A stretch of 64,000 nucleotides of DNA, taken from assembly GCA_003342895.1 (NCBI GenBank), contig PTFA01000028.1, positions 6,119,828 to 6,183,827 on the forward strand. Direction: 5' to 3'. Each line of letters starts with the position of its first letter. Within the stretch, counting starts at the first letter, position 1. The translations under genes were made by a program, and so were the position numbers. Source of the stretch: Casuarius casuarius (taxonomy: Eukaryota; Chordata; Aves; Casuariiformes; Casuariidae). The notes beneath the pieces were generated by a model. The model was not told the origin of the DNA and made no database searches. It saw nothing but the letters and a program-made list of their open reading frames with translations. This document shows, one piece after another, positions 25,787 to 38,028 of this stretch.

Positions 25787-28700
25787 AAAAACAAAAAAAT
25801 GTAGAAAAAACTTCAGATGTTGATTGCTGGCCTAAGACCAGCAGACCACACAGCAGGGCTGCAAGGTCAGGTAGTCTGACAGACTGACAGGCTTTTTCCC
25901 TTTTCTCCTTTCTCATTTTCTATTTAAAAGTTGCATGGGAATTTTTTAATAAGTGCCTAAGTTCATTGGCAGAAGTTCCCTTGCCCAGTCAAACACTCGA
26001 GTGAAATGGTATATTATTAAACATCCAGCTCATTTAGCTGCTATTTTGAGGACCTGGCAGCACAGGGGATAAGTAGTCAGAACACGCAATTTTCTACATT
26101 TAGGTTATTGGTTACCATCCAGCCCAGGTTGACAGTGACATTTTTTTTCCGGTGTCTTGTGACAGCTTATGTGAATGCAGCAGCTGGTCTTAAGTGGGTA
26201 TCAGTATCAAAACAGTCAATCAATATTGGCAATAAGTGGTAGCTTTACTGTAAATCCTCCAAGTAGATAGACTAAGACTCAGGGAATACATTGACTACTT
26301 AGCTCTTATCTTTTAAATACACAGTGCAGCTCAAACTACAGGCCACAAAAGCAACATGAGTTTTGCTGTTGGTATCACTAGCTACATCTCAGAAACTTGC
26401 TATTTTTGACTTAGCTGATGATACTGTTCCAGGTCTGGCGACCTTCATAACAGCAGAGAATAGCAGACGGTGAGAGCAGACCAGTGTGCGTGGCTCTGCT
26501 GCTGCATCAAAGGCTGCCTTCATCAAAAGAGACACAGAGCCACTTGCAAGGAAGAAAAGAAAAAAAATCACGTTCCTGGGAAGCCAAAATGCAGGTAGTA
26601 GTGACATTTAAGGAAAGAGACATATGAACTATGTATTTTTAATCCCATTAGTCATTTATAGGCAGGTCAGTCTAAACAACTAAACCTTGAGCCTGTTTGG
26701 TAATACTTACATAATTAGAGTTTTGACAACTGCAATGCAAGGCACGAGATTGAGGAATAAGACTGTATTTGGAGACTGGGACTGGCAATGGTACACGACC
26801 CTCGAACAATCTATTAAATGACAATCAGGTAAAAAAGTTGGTCAGTGTCTAGAGAAAGGAAACTCCAGAAGTTTGTGACTGCAAGAATGAATAGGGAAGA
26901 CCTCAGGCAAAGACAGAGGAGCACAATTACTCCAGAGTTAATAGACATTGTTTGAAACTGTATGATACTATATGTGCTGGCTAACGTTATATTACTTCTT
27001 CTAGTTTGTGAGAAATTTAGGATTCACTAGTAAAATACAAATGGCAATAACACTGTAAATATTAAAGCGAAAAGCTGTAAATCAGAGGAGCTGTTTGGTG
27101 CTTACAGTGAAAGAAATGTCCTCATTTTCTGACGTGTAGTCATTTGCACCTCTCTGGCTTCAGTGCTCAATGGGATTGAAGAAACTCATATCTGAGTAAT
27201 GGATTGTAGGATTTTTAAAAGGTTCCTTGAAGTAATTAAATGAATGAGTGATGCTATTCAACAGTATGGCTTTACTCTGTAGTACCCTTTGGAAAAAGTA
27301 TTTGTCTGAAAAACCTATAAATGCAGTAACAGCAAGGTATAACACGAGGGGGGCAACATACACGTCAAGACAGTTGAACATATTTTTAACCAGAGAACAG
27401 AATTATCTGCAGTTTACTATAATATCAAAGTCTTGTACAGATTGTGCTCATCGGTGTTTGAATTTAGAGGTGAAGTGAGCGTGGAGGAGGAGAAGGGAAA
27501 TTCCAGCATGTGTTACAAAGCATACAGGCAAGCTATTTTGAGGAACAGCCTCATACATCTTTGACACATGGAAAAAAACTAAGAAGTTATTTAATTTTTG
27601 CACTTTCTAAATCATGTGGCTAAAGTTTCTGCTTTTGCTGTCTCCTGTGGTTTGTTCAGAGGGAACAATTCTCTTCCAGACAACTTTAGCAAGGAAAATG
27701 CTCTTGTGTTTTCATGGGAAAGTGCAATATTAATTCTGGCTTATTAAACTGTCCAGAGAAGGATTTCATAGCATCACATAGATGTGAAATGTCAAAGATC
27801 TACATATTCTATCCCATCTTTCTGCAAATTCCTAACTATTCCCTGTGCTATGCTGAGAGTGTTGTAACCCATTCTTATTTGACCCAAGGGACAGGGCTTG
27901 CCATAATAGCTACTGAATACTTTTTTCCAGTGTTCAGTCTCCATTTTCTTGTGATTTACTATTTTCCTGAATACAGTTGACCCTCTGAGGTGAAGCCGCT
28001 TGCATAGCTTACCTCCCTTCCATGTCTTTAGCACATGCTCAGTGTAAAACCCTTTCCCACCTTTAAAAAAACAGTATGTCTGAGCTGATGAAAAAATAGC
28101 AAATTCACCTGGAAAAGAGGATGAGGACAAAGCATTTTGTTTATTGAGTGAAACTATAGGGAGAAACATGTGTGATTTATGTGGGGAAGCATAGCAGAGC
28201 CTGTGTGGCTTTGCAGGGCAGACCAGCCAGAGCTGAAGCAAAAGCACCCGCCAACCTCCTCCCACTGGATAGATCTACCCCGAACAAAACACTGATCTCC
28301 TGCTTCCTGTTGACTTTTAAAAGTTCAAGTAAACCACAAAAATGTTAACATGCTCAATTTCAAAGTCATTGTTTTGCCCAAGAGAAACCATTCTTTTAAA
28401 TGCTAATTTCACTGGGAAAAATATAAATATATTTTGGGTCAAGCCAGATGTAATTTGTTTTCTAGTTCGACCAATGAACCAAAAAGCAATGGTTCACCCA
28501 GTGCTCCTATTTACACTGTGACGTATTTAGGGAGTTGCTTCTTCCCCAGCATAACTTTCCAATCAGTTTCCTATGATCAGTATTTTATTTGGTCCTTCAT
28601 TGCCTGTGGCTGAAGAAAGACGAGAGAGAGAAACTCTGTGGCTCTGATCCAAGATTTCTACTATTGTAACAAATATCAAACAAACAAGGTTCTCGGAAAT

Positions 28701-31700
28701 TTCAAATTTGAAAAACTTTCAATTTTTTAAAAATTTCAATCCAAATTGTTGCAGTCTGAAAAGGTATAATTAATGTGTCAATGAATTGGAACAGTTTCTC
28801 TGACAGCCTCATTTGACATTGACTGAATAATGCACATCTTGGGGTACATTAAATTTATTTTACTAATTAGTAAAATTGATAACTAAATTGATGCAATTTG
28901 GAATGTATAAACGTATCCTTCTCATATCTCAGAAAATAAAGTATTTGGAATCTCAGATAGCTTGAGCAAAGTTTTGTTATAGATTCTTCATTTTTTCTGA
29001 AGATTTGATACTCTCATGGATTGACATTCAGGAGGAACAGGCATATTTAGCCTGTTTTGTCTTAGATTTATACCAGCATTCTTGCAAAGTGCAAAGGTGG
29101 CAGATCCATGACTTGGTTCTACATCATTCTAAATAAAGAAAATAAAGTGAATTCATCCCCATTGGAGGACAACTGCCTCTTCTCTCCAGTCAGATCCTCC
29201 TAGATGTTAACAATGCCCAGGAATACTTAATGCTTTAAGAACTAATTTAAATTAAAACTAAAGAACTGTAATATAAATAATATTCATAATTTTGTATTTT
29301 CAAAAGTAGTTTTGAAGTACAACAGTTAGCTTGTGTATCTGTCTGTGGGAACAAAGAGATATCCACCCAAATTTAATTTCCTGCTACCAGTTTTGTACTC
29401 CCTACTTGCAGCTAGGCAGGACAGAAAGAGGTGGGATGCCATAAACGGGGACGCAGAGAGAAAGAGGGCTCTGCCCTTTTGGCAGCAGAGCTGCACCTTT
29501 GGAAGGCAAGGTGAGAGGGGTAGAATCGCTGAAGTCCTTGTGCTACTTTAGAGCCATGATCTGATTGCCAGGATGCTGAGAAACAAGGGAATTATTCTAG
29601 CAAAAAATGGTGAATTCTGCAGCAATTATCATTTACTCTGGAGACTGCTATGAGATCATCAAAAACACTGAGTGTTGTGTCTGGAGAGCTGGGCTGTAGG
29701 GGACAAAAAATATCTGATTTTATTGGAAAACCTAATAGAAGATTAGTATGTGGGAGGGGAAGAGAGGAAGAAGATGAAGACTCTAAAGATGTTACTTTGT
29801 CATTGCAAGCTCTTGCACGCACGCGCTCTCTCTCCCCCCCCCTTTTATTAATGCCTAAGATGGTTCTTGTCTCAGTTCTTCCTTGAGCACACAGCATGCC
29901 CTCTCTAGACATCTGACCCAGGAAGAGACGAGAAAAGTGAGAGGATGCCGATTTTCACATGCCGTGTTGCTTTTTTTTCCCAAGAGATCCCACATCAATG
30001 GGAGGAGAGATCCTTCACCTCCACTTTCTTCTGACTAATGCAGGAGTACAACCATGCTGCTTCAGTCTCTGGGAGGTTACCCAGCAGCCACAGTCCTGAT
30101 GTAGGGGCTCCTCTCTTTTCAGGACCTTCATTTCTAGCCAGAGCATGAGGACAGTGGTGTTACAGGACCCTGTGCACTGGGAGGCCTTCGGTCCTCGCTC
30201 GCCCGTGTGGCCACAGGCTGTTGCCTGAGCAAAAGCCTGAGGCACTGTCAGAAGTTCAGTTTGTCTCTAATAAAATATTAGTCGGTAAAGCTAGGGTGAC
30301 AGACAGCTATCAAGCCACACAGCATCAGTGGTATGCCAGCTGGTTACAGGTTACATGGGTTATAGTGAAAGCCTGACATGTGATGGCCTCCGTCCTCTCT
30401 GGGGCGATGAGTTACGTGTAATAAACAGAGCAAGTTCTCAGCAGCAATTCCCTGGCTCTCCAACTCAAATCCTTCTGCCTTCATTCCTCTCTCTTTCTCT
30501 TGCTCTTCATACACTGTAAACAGTGCTGAATGCTGAGGCATCGTGTTTGGTTATATTTCAAGAAGTTACGTTGAGGTATTGAATTTGGCTTAAGACAAAA
30601 GAAAATCTGATCCAGAAAACTATGACTCTGAAACATAGTGAAGAAAGGCAACGTTTTTGTAGCAGTAATGGGCTGACAGACAAATCAGTGGTCATTTAAA
30701 AAAAAAGAACTAGATTTCATGAAAAAAGTGTACTACCATAGAAGGGAAGAGAGAAAAATTTAGAGTCTTGTCTTTGCTTTAGTAAGATACTGTGAGCTTA
30801 GGATGCATCAGCTGATAAACAGAGCAAATGTTGGACTGCTGCATTGTAGGTGCCTGGGCTAGGAAGAGTAATAGGGTTTACAAGGAGTTGTCAGCGTTTG
30901 TAACAGAGGTAACCCTGAGCCAGAGCAAGCCTGCTGAGACAGCTCCAGAAGAAAGCGAGGTAGAAAAGACAGCAGAAGCATCAAATTAAGATCGAGTAGT
31001 GTGAGGCAGCCTGCCAACTTCTTACGCACCGAGCACCAGATCCTCAGCTGGTGTGAGGTGGCATAGCTCTGTGGCTGCAGAGGAGTCAGCCGGGCAGGCT
31101 CGCACTGACAGCACTTCTCGCCCCTCCTGTTTAATTTGAATTTTGGTATCGAGTTGTTTGTATGTGAAAGGAGTCAGGGACTTGAATTTCCAATATATAC
31201 TGACATATTTACTTCTGCAAAGTGTGCACCAGAGGCAACCAGCAGTGTTATAAGTGGTTAAGCAGAGGGAGAGGAAAAGGCAGCCGCAGGCACTCTGTCC
31301 ATGTTAGCTAATTCAAAATGAGGAGATGCAGGGTTGTAAATGTTCCCGTTCTGTCAACACCTAAGGAACTTCAGATATAATTGGTCTCATTATAGATCAG
31401 AGCAGTATTGGCTTGAACAGCTTGTCCTTTTGGTCTGTTTTAGGAGAATCAACATATATAACTGCTTCCTCCCACATCACACCCGTCATCACTCTTGCTG
31501 CATTAAAAACGGCTCCCCATTTAGCTGCGTTATTCAGAGGGAGAATTTGCAGCCTTGTCTTGGATGAGGATTTAGCTGAGACACCAGAATAGCAAACTCT
31601 AGTAACCAAATTGCTTTGAAAACCCTGCTGCAAGAACCTATTGTCGCCAGGGCGTGGGATATGCTGNAGCTATGGAATAGAGGATGAAATGAACACACGT

Positions 31701-32883
31701 ATTGCGAAAGGAGCTAAAATTCCCCTTTTTCCTCCCCCAGCTTCCCATTGGATAGTCACTAATAGGGACCAAAACCAGCTCGCTCTTCTTCTGTAGTTAA
31801 CTTGATGGCGTGTCCTGCTAGGAGCAAGGGCTGCCCCAGCATGGCAGAGGCTGAGAGGCTGTCCTTTCACAGCGGGCTTGACCCCATGNCAAGAATTACC
31901 AGAGAAAATTTTGGGCATTCAGAGTAGTGCAACGCAGGGATGCCTAAGCCAGCTTTGTGCATAGATGTTTTCCTGAGCGGTGGAAGTAGCACTGCTCAAC
32001 CAGCCTGCTGCTCCAGCTGGGCTGATGTATCCTTTTTGACAAGGCAGGGCCTTGTGTCCACACAGCTGGACTGGCTCGGGTCTGGTTCAGGCTCTGGTGC
32101 CTCGCCTCAGCATTGCACTGTGCTGCGTGGAGATGCTTGCTTGGCAACGCAAGGCAGTGGATGAGCAAAACAGTCCTGCCTGGCTTTCCACACCATGATA
32201 GTCACTGCATCCATGATTTTTCCAGTGTGCCTTTACAAGTGCTTTTTCTCCAGTCAGCATAACAATTTGCTGCACTTGGAGCAAAAATGCAGGATGTATT
32301 CTTGAAATAAAACCTGCCAGCTCTAAGGTAGTTACACAGAAATCCTTTCTTTTCAGTTGTTTCTCCCCGTTTAATATGTCACTCCATCATGTGCTGGAGC
32401 AAATGGACAGCAGGTTTTGCCTTTTCCTTGTGTGTGGGTCACATCTCCAGAATAAATCTTTCTCAGCACTTGTAAGTGGCTTCGGCATTTTCCCTGAGCA
32501 CCTGTCTGGCGATGGCAGGCACGAGACTCAGTCCCAGAGAGTGTCTCCAAGTGGGCAGAGACTCTCGTGGGGAAATAATTCACCTCTTCCCTCGCACGGG
32601 TCTGCCTGGGCAGAGGCCTGCAGAGCGCACCATGGGCACCCTCATTACTGCGGGAAAGAGGAAAGTGCAGGTATTGAAGACCATCTGGGTGCTGAGGTCA
32701 CTGGTTCAGAAACGATGGACTTCCCTCCCTCAGTAATGTACAGACCGATCCTTTCTTTCGTCCTGGTGAGGAGTGCACGACTGCACCATATCCACGTCCC
32801 CATCACGCTCACACAGCTTGTCTCATCCTGCATGTGAGGTGGCATTTCTAGGCAAAAACACTGTTTTTTCTTGTCTCCTCCAG
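25787..32883. other. Noncoding stretch upstream of the exon chain
   Basis: No recognised gene. A minus-strand open frame of 157 codons spans 27792-28265; within it 28013-28060 has a good acceptor and a GAG/gtaagc donor on the minus strand, but the product is unrecognised. A plus-strand stretch at 29409-29511 has 'cttgcag' and AAG/gtgaga flanks with one open frame, also unrecognised. Both are probably chance. Confidence 0.35.
28857..28876. repeat. Perfect 20-bp palindrome
   Basis: ATTTTACTAATTAGTAAAAT reads the same on both strands with no spacer. It contains the homeodomain-type core TAATTA. It stands alone: no second copy was noticed. Could be a dimeric regulatory site or chance in AT-rich DNA. 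Confidence 0.9.
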
Positions 32884-32954
32884 ATCTGGGTCCATTGAGC
32901 TCTGACATACCCCAAGAAATGAAAGTTAGACTTAAAAAGGCTGAAATGAATCAG
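32884..32954 (+). CDS. Candidate coding exon A, unknown gene
   Basis: This is the best exon-like segment in the window. It follows a strong polypyrimidine tract and acceptor (ttttttcttgtctcctccag) and ends in a perfect consensus donor, CAG/gtaagt. Only one of three frames is open: two bases complete a split codon (entry phase 1), then 23 codons are read to a phase-0 exit. The peptide includes SSDIPQEMKVRLKKAEM, a charged sequence compatible with a helix. No family was recognised. It could join exon B at 34955 or exon D at 40567, both of which enter in phase 0. Chance is still possible because no conservation or transcript data are available. Confidence 0.4.
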
Positions 32955-34954
32955 GTAAGTGATAACGCATTTCCGACACACAATTTCATTGCAGCTCCAG
33001 CGAAGGCTACAGTCGCTGCAGCCAGCCCCTGAGCTGGGAGCCTGTCAGCATCGGCTGCTTCCTCGCTGAAGGCGCACGAGTGAGATCGTGCAACGCCTGA
33101 TGTCAATAAGTCTCTAACAATTTTGGAGGCTTTTATATCCTTTTAGTCCTACGAATCAGTATCGAAGAAAATGAGCTGTTTTCTGTCCTTTAGAGTTTCA
33201 GGCATGTGAACGGGCGCTCTGGTATCCGGGGCACGGTCAGAAGTTAATTCTGAAATGTGCTTCGGTGACGTTCCTCCTGCGGTGGGTCACATCTCTGCAA
33301 ACAAGCTTTCTTTCCTGGTGATTTTCTCCCATTGTGGAGTTTTATACATCTTCTCCCGATGTCTTCGGACCTGGTGTCTGAGGGTGGGAGCATACCAGAG
33401 TGCTTTATCTGTGACCTACTGTCATATAATCACCTTCCCGTGACTTCTCTGGAACTGTTCACAACGATATCATTCACATGAACGAAGGCTACGCTAGCGG
33501 CACTGCCATCATAAATTACTAACCTGGAATAGTATTGTCAATAGCATATGGCTGTCCCTGGTACATAGTAATTTAACAATTTTGAATACAATTTTATGGT
33601 CTAGATTAACAGTCTTCCTCCTCCCTTTTCCTGAAGCTGTATCTTACAAGTAGGTGAAAGATCATGAAACGATTACCCTGCACTTTCCACCCGACCATGC
33701 TGCCTGTCACCAAATGGTTAGGCTGGAAAAGCGAGGGGGCCGCAGAGCTCCTGGCTGGCGGTATGCGCACTGCCGACAGCAGCAGCATGTTGCATGCCTT
33801 CTTCTGCACTGCGGTATGCCACAAGCTGCACCATGTCAACGCTAGCTTAGGGCATGCCACAGCCATAAAGCAGGTGTGTGAGATGCCTTTCACTCCGACA
33901 GCATGCACACCACATGCCATAGCCCTCGCTCTCCGTTCGTGCTAGCGATTCCTAGTCTGTTGTAGCCTCCTGCACATGGAGCTCAAAAAGCATTGTTAGC
34001 AGCATAAAGGCATACGTAGATTTAACAAGATTTTTTAATGAGGCACCGCTCCGTATAAGCTGTTTACTCTTATATTTTCCAGTCTATATTCAACCTAATG
34101 CATGTTTAAATTCTGAATTTTAAAATGGAGTTAAAATGTTATAGCAATAATTTTAAAATGTACTGCAAGAAATTATGGCATTGTTTGTTCTTCTTGCTTC
34201 TGCTCATGAGATCAAACTAAAATTTAAGTTGTAGGGAAAAAAATGGAAGATATAAATACTCCAGTGCACGTTATCCACAAGCCAGAGGGGACTACAAACA
34301 AAGCCCAAAGGAATTACCAGGGAGTATAATCATCAAAATTATGTGAACGGGGAAAAACAAAACCATCAAACAGAAATTGTGACTTGGAACTAGCTCAAAT
34401 ATGGAACCAGTAATGCAGGGGTCTCACCATGGGTCAGTGAGGAGGGAAAAGGGAGAAATTAAAAGGTGGCATGTAAGTCATACAAAGCAGTCTTTTCAGT
34501 ACTGTTTTCCCGCTTATTCCTTGAAATATCCATTAAATAAAGTTTTACACTACAGATGATTCAGGGCACTTCATTATTAAAAGAAGGCACTTAGGAGATC
34601 CCTTTTTTTTCTGAAATGGAATTGTACATTTTCCATTTAAAAAGGTACTTCCCCAAGAAGGGTCTTGTCAAACTTTAGAGTCAAGGGGACAATTCACAGT
34701 GAATAGCTTATTCAGCCCATTTTGTCTGATTTTCTGCTCGCACATTGTCCAGGAGTCAACTGTGATTTCTTTGAATGTATTGGAGTTTACTCCCAAAAGG
34801 TTTCAAGAATATTATTTGTAGACTGGATTCACAAATGAATATGATACTTGCTATTTGATCTCTGTTGGTCAGTTATTATTAGAGGCAGGCAAACTATTCA
34901 TAGAGGAACTAGACACAACTTATTTAAAAAATGTAGTCTAATTTCTGTTTGCAG

Positions 34955-35058
34955 ATTACCCCCAATGAAGTCATGTTTTCATGGGCTTATTTATGTTCTG
35001 CGTTCTNTGAGCTGCGTGTGCGAACAAACATAACCAGTAAGGGTCTCTTAAGAAAGAA
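34955..35058 (+). CDS. Candidate coding exon B with duplicated donor region
   Basis: A strong acceptor (tctaatttctgtttgcag) precedes an open frame entering in phase 0, which matches exon A's exit. It contains ITPNEVMFSWAYLCSAF, then an N-containing codon, then ELRVRTNI. The 3' boundary is unclear. TCTTAAGAAAGAAGTAAGT at 35046-35064 and a near-identical copy at 35086-35105 form a short duplication. In the first copy a donor GAA/gtaagt would end the exon at 35058 in phase 2; the second copy has the better AAG/gtaagt at 35099, but an in-frame TAA at 35060-35062 would intervene. An ACCA/gtaagg donor at 35036 is also possible. The protein is not recognised. Confidence 0.33.
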
Positions 35059-35591
35059 GTAAGTTAGTAGTTAGTAAGTTAAGTTTCTTAAGAAAGAAGG
35101 TAAGTATGAATATTCCGTATTCATTACTTCTCATCTCAGTTGCAAGGCACTGTGTCAGCTTCCTGATCAGATGATGAGCATCTTACATAAGTCTATTTTA
35201 CATTCATGAATTATCAGCTAATATTCATAAATGTTCAAACAGTTTACAATTCAAACAACAGACAGAAGGGCACTTTTGGTGCAAATGCTCCTGCAAACAT
35301 TTATTGAATGCTGTTCATCAACTTCTGAATATCCCCACGAATATGATTCATTTATTTACATATTTTTAAGCATTCTGGTGAAAGGAAGGGTGAATACCAA
35401 CTCGGTGAATCACAAGGTTTCTTAGCAAAAAAGTCTCTGCTATTTGGTGGAGCATGCCCTTAAGATGTGATATATAAACGTGATTGGTCAGCTAAGTAAT
35501 GTGATATTGCTCCTGTTTCCTGGCCAGTCAACTGTATCATTACTGCTCTTGGAAAGGTGCAAAGGATAGAACTACCTCCAGATACTGTGGT

Positions 35592-35765
35592 CTTTCCCAG
35601 CTCTGCTCCAGTGCTCCTCTGTGGCCTTGTGAAAACGTCTCACATGGTCCTTAATTTCCGTTCATAAAATGGAGATAGGATGTTGTGTCCGTGTGAGGAT
35701 AAAGTTCCCAGAAACAAGGAGCACTTTCAGTGCTATTATGAGGAAGACCAGATAGATATCTAGAA
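35592..35765 (+). repeat. MIR-type SINE fragment
   Basis: Ordered matches to MIR: CCCAGCTCTGCTCC, CTCTGTGGCCTTG, a GTCTCACATGGTCCTTAATTTC-like block, CATAAAATGGAGATAGGATG, TGTGAGGATAAAG, then GAGCACTTTCAGTGCTATTATG corresponding to the 'aagcgctttgag...gcgctat' end. The copy covers the core and 3' part in plus orientation, with high divergence. Confidence 0.55.
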
Positions 35766-35885
35766 ATATATGTATTTTGTTCAAGGCAACTGGGGCAAAA
35801 ACTTGGAGAAGATACTATCATTGTCAGAATGGAATTAAGAGCAAATAAATTACATCGAGAAGCTGTAACACTATTTCCCTTGCAG

Positions 35886-36159
35886 TTTCTTACACCTTGT
35901 GTGAAGGCTTAAACCGTGCATCAACGGGATCGTTCTTGACCACGTGCAGAGCTGGAAGTTCATGTTCACGTGTCTCAGTCACCCAGAAGTGCCGCATGCA
36001 GAGGGATGGCCCGTCAGAGGGAGCTGCAGCCATGTTCTTGCCTGACTCATCGAATTGGCTCTGTGGGGGTCACAGGAGCTCACTGGCTGCTACAGGAGAG
36101 GAAAAAGAGGAAAAGAGATGGGAAGAAGATCAATGTCAGTTCCAGCTGGTTGTTTTCTG
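35886..36159 (+). CDS. Possible exon, low support
   Basis: A good acceptor (aacactatttcccttgcag) and an excellent donor CTG/gtgagt enclose 274 bases. One frame is open throughout (entry phase 1, exit phase 2), but other frames are also largely open and the residues are Ser/Arg/Glu-rich without a familiar pattern. It does not fit the phases of exons B and D simply. Listed because both splice signals are good. Confidence 0.2.
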
Positions 36160-37922
36160 GTGAGTTTGTGCCCCTTGCGATTTTGGAGAAAGCTTTTCTT
36201 CTTCCTCATTCTCAGCTTTTCCAGTTTTCGTGTTAGCCCAGACTGTCTCAGAGGTAAATATTTTCTCCAAAGTACCTTTTATTATGCTTCACAGAAAAGA
36301 CTAAGCACATTTAGAAAAAAGTCTCTGGAGCTACCAGAGCAGTGTTAAAGCTGACAGGAATAAATGTTTCAGCTTTGCAGTGCTCAGAGCTTCAAGGACA
36401 GAGTTTTCTGTTAAAAGGAATAAGTGGATGCTTGTAAAAAACGGCAGACCCATAAAGGTATAAAGGCTCCACATACTTTATAATGGATGTCAGCTCACTT
36501 CAGGATGTAATTCAAAATGCTACGCATGATCTGTAACAGGCCTAGCGCTTTGGCCTCAGGTGACTCTGAATCTGCAGCTGCTGCTGCTCTGCCCATGCTC
36601 AAAACAAATGCTTTGATGGGCTGTCTTCAATGGAGACATCACTTCTAAATATTTTAGAGTGGCTCCTTGCTAATCTTACCCATTTGACCAAGCAGGCTTG
36701 GCTCAGTCAAAGAGATAATTGGGATCAATACCCNATGGTTAAAGAGAAACTATCAGCTTATCCCGAAAAGGGAAAGCAGAGCAAAACACTTGCTGACAGA
36801 TGTATAGGGGGTGATATCACCAAGAAGTATCAACATTTACAAAAGAAGTTCTAGTTTCAGCAGTATTTTGTGTGGTTTTATCAGCCAAATTTCCGTGAAA
36901 ACCATTCGCTGCCATTATCTGCAATGTAACAGTATCAGTTGTATGTCTACACNGCATGTTTTGGTCAGCAGCTGAGACGTGATCAATGGCATATTCACCC
37001 ACGACTGCAACACCTGAGCTTTGCAGACGGGTGAATAAATAGGAGTANGTGGAACTAAAGATACATTCTTATTTGGATTCTGTTTACTAAGAAATCCAGC
37101 AAGCTGCTGTCAGTCAGACTCTTAGCCAATGCCTTATTTATAAATGAGGTTGCTTGCAAAAAAAGTGAATTTCNTATGAAATCAAAACATCACTTCATGC
37201 TGAGTTTGGTAAACATAAATCTGATTTTCATTTGCTTTTGTCTTCCCCTGGGTGCACATGCTTTATCTGGGCTGTAGCTACAATAACTTTGTTAAGATTT
37301 TTGGCTTTAGGCTCTATTAATGCCATCATCACCACTGGAAACATGGTATAGTTCACTATCTGTAGCATTTTTACATATGTCGTACTTCTTTCCCCCTGGC
37401 AATTAGCACACAAAAGTGAGAGAGCTTTACCCACTGTCCTCTGAAAAAGTCACAAACTTCATGTAGTTCAGTTTTACAATCTGTATGACACAGAACATTT
37501 CTAATTAATAAGGTTATTTCTCAGAGAGAAATGTTCTTAATGGAACAAAAAAAGCCCCTTGCCTGTTCAAAAATTACTGCAGAAAGTCAAGCAGAATGAT
37601 AAGCTAAATGAAGTTTTGATAGAAGCGGGTACCTTGCCATAATGGCAGAGCTTTTTAATACTTCTGTTGAAACAGTACTTCTATTGAGGAATTAGGTCTA
37701 TTGAAATGAGTACAGTCATTTTAGAGGCTAAACTGCACTTTGTAACAACAAGTTATCTACTCTGGTCTAGCACACATGAACGCAGCAGCAAACATGAGGG
37801 CAAGTGGCAAACTCTTGAGTATAGAAACTGCAGAGCAAACTTCCTAATGAAAGCACAGGTCTGACAGTCTCACCCTTTCAAGGATGTTTCTGTTTTAATC
37901 AAACTCTCTTTCTTGTCACCAG

Positions 37923-38028
37923 AATGCAGCTATTCAAGCAGTCCAAGCCACCCATAAGTACCAAAAGAAATCACCATCACAACAGAATTACCGAGTTAAT
38001 CAACCTCTAGGGAAGGAGCATGACAAAT
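37923..38028 (+). CDS. Possible exon C, low support
   Basis: The acceptor is strong (actctctttcttgtcaccag). In phase 0 an open frame beginning NAAIQAVQATHKYQKK continues to a stop near 38048. The nearest usable donor is AAAT/gtgaga at 38028, giving a phase-1 exit that does not match exon D. A second frame is also open for about 28 codons. It may be an alternative terminal exon or a chance acceptor. Confidence 0.2.

Noticed and set aside
27792..28265. Minus-strand open frame of 157 codons, with an internal exon-like block at 28013-28060
   Set aside because: No recognisable domain, and a frame of this length is expected a few times by chance in 64 kb on six frames. Splice signals for only a 48-base block do not explain the rest.
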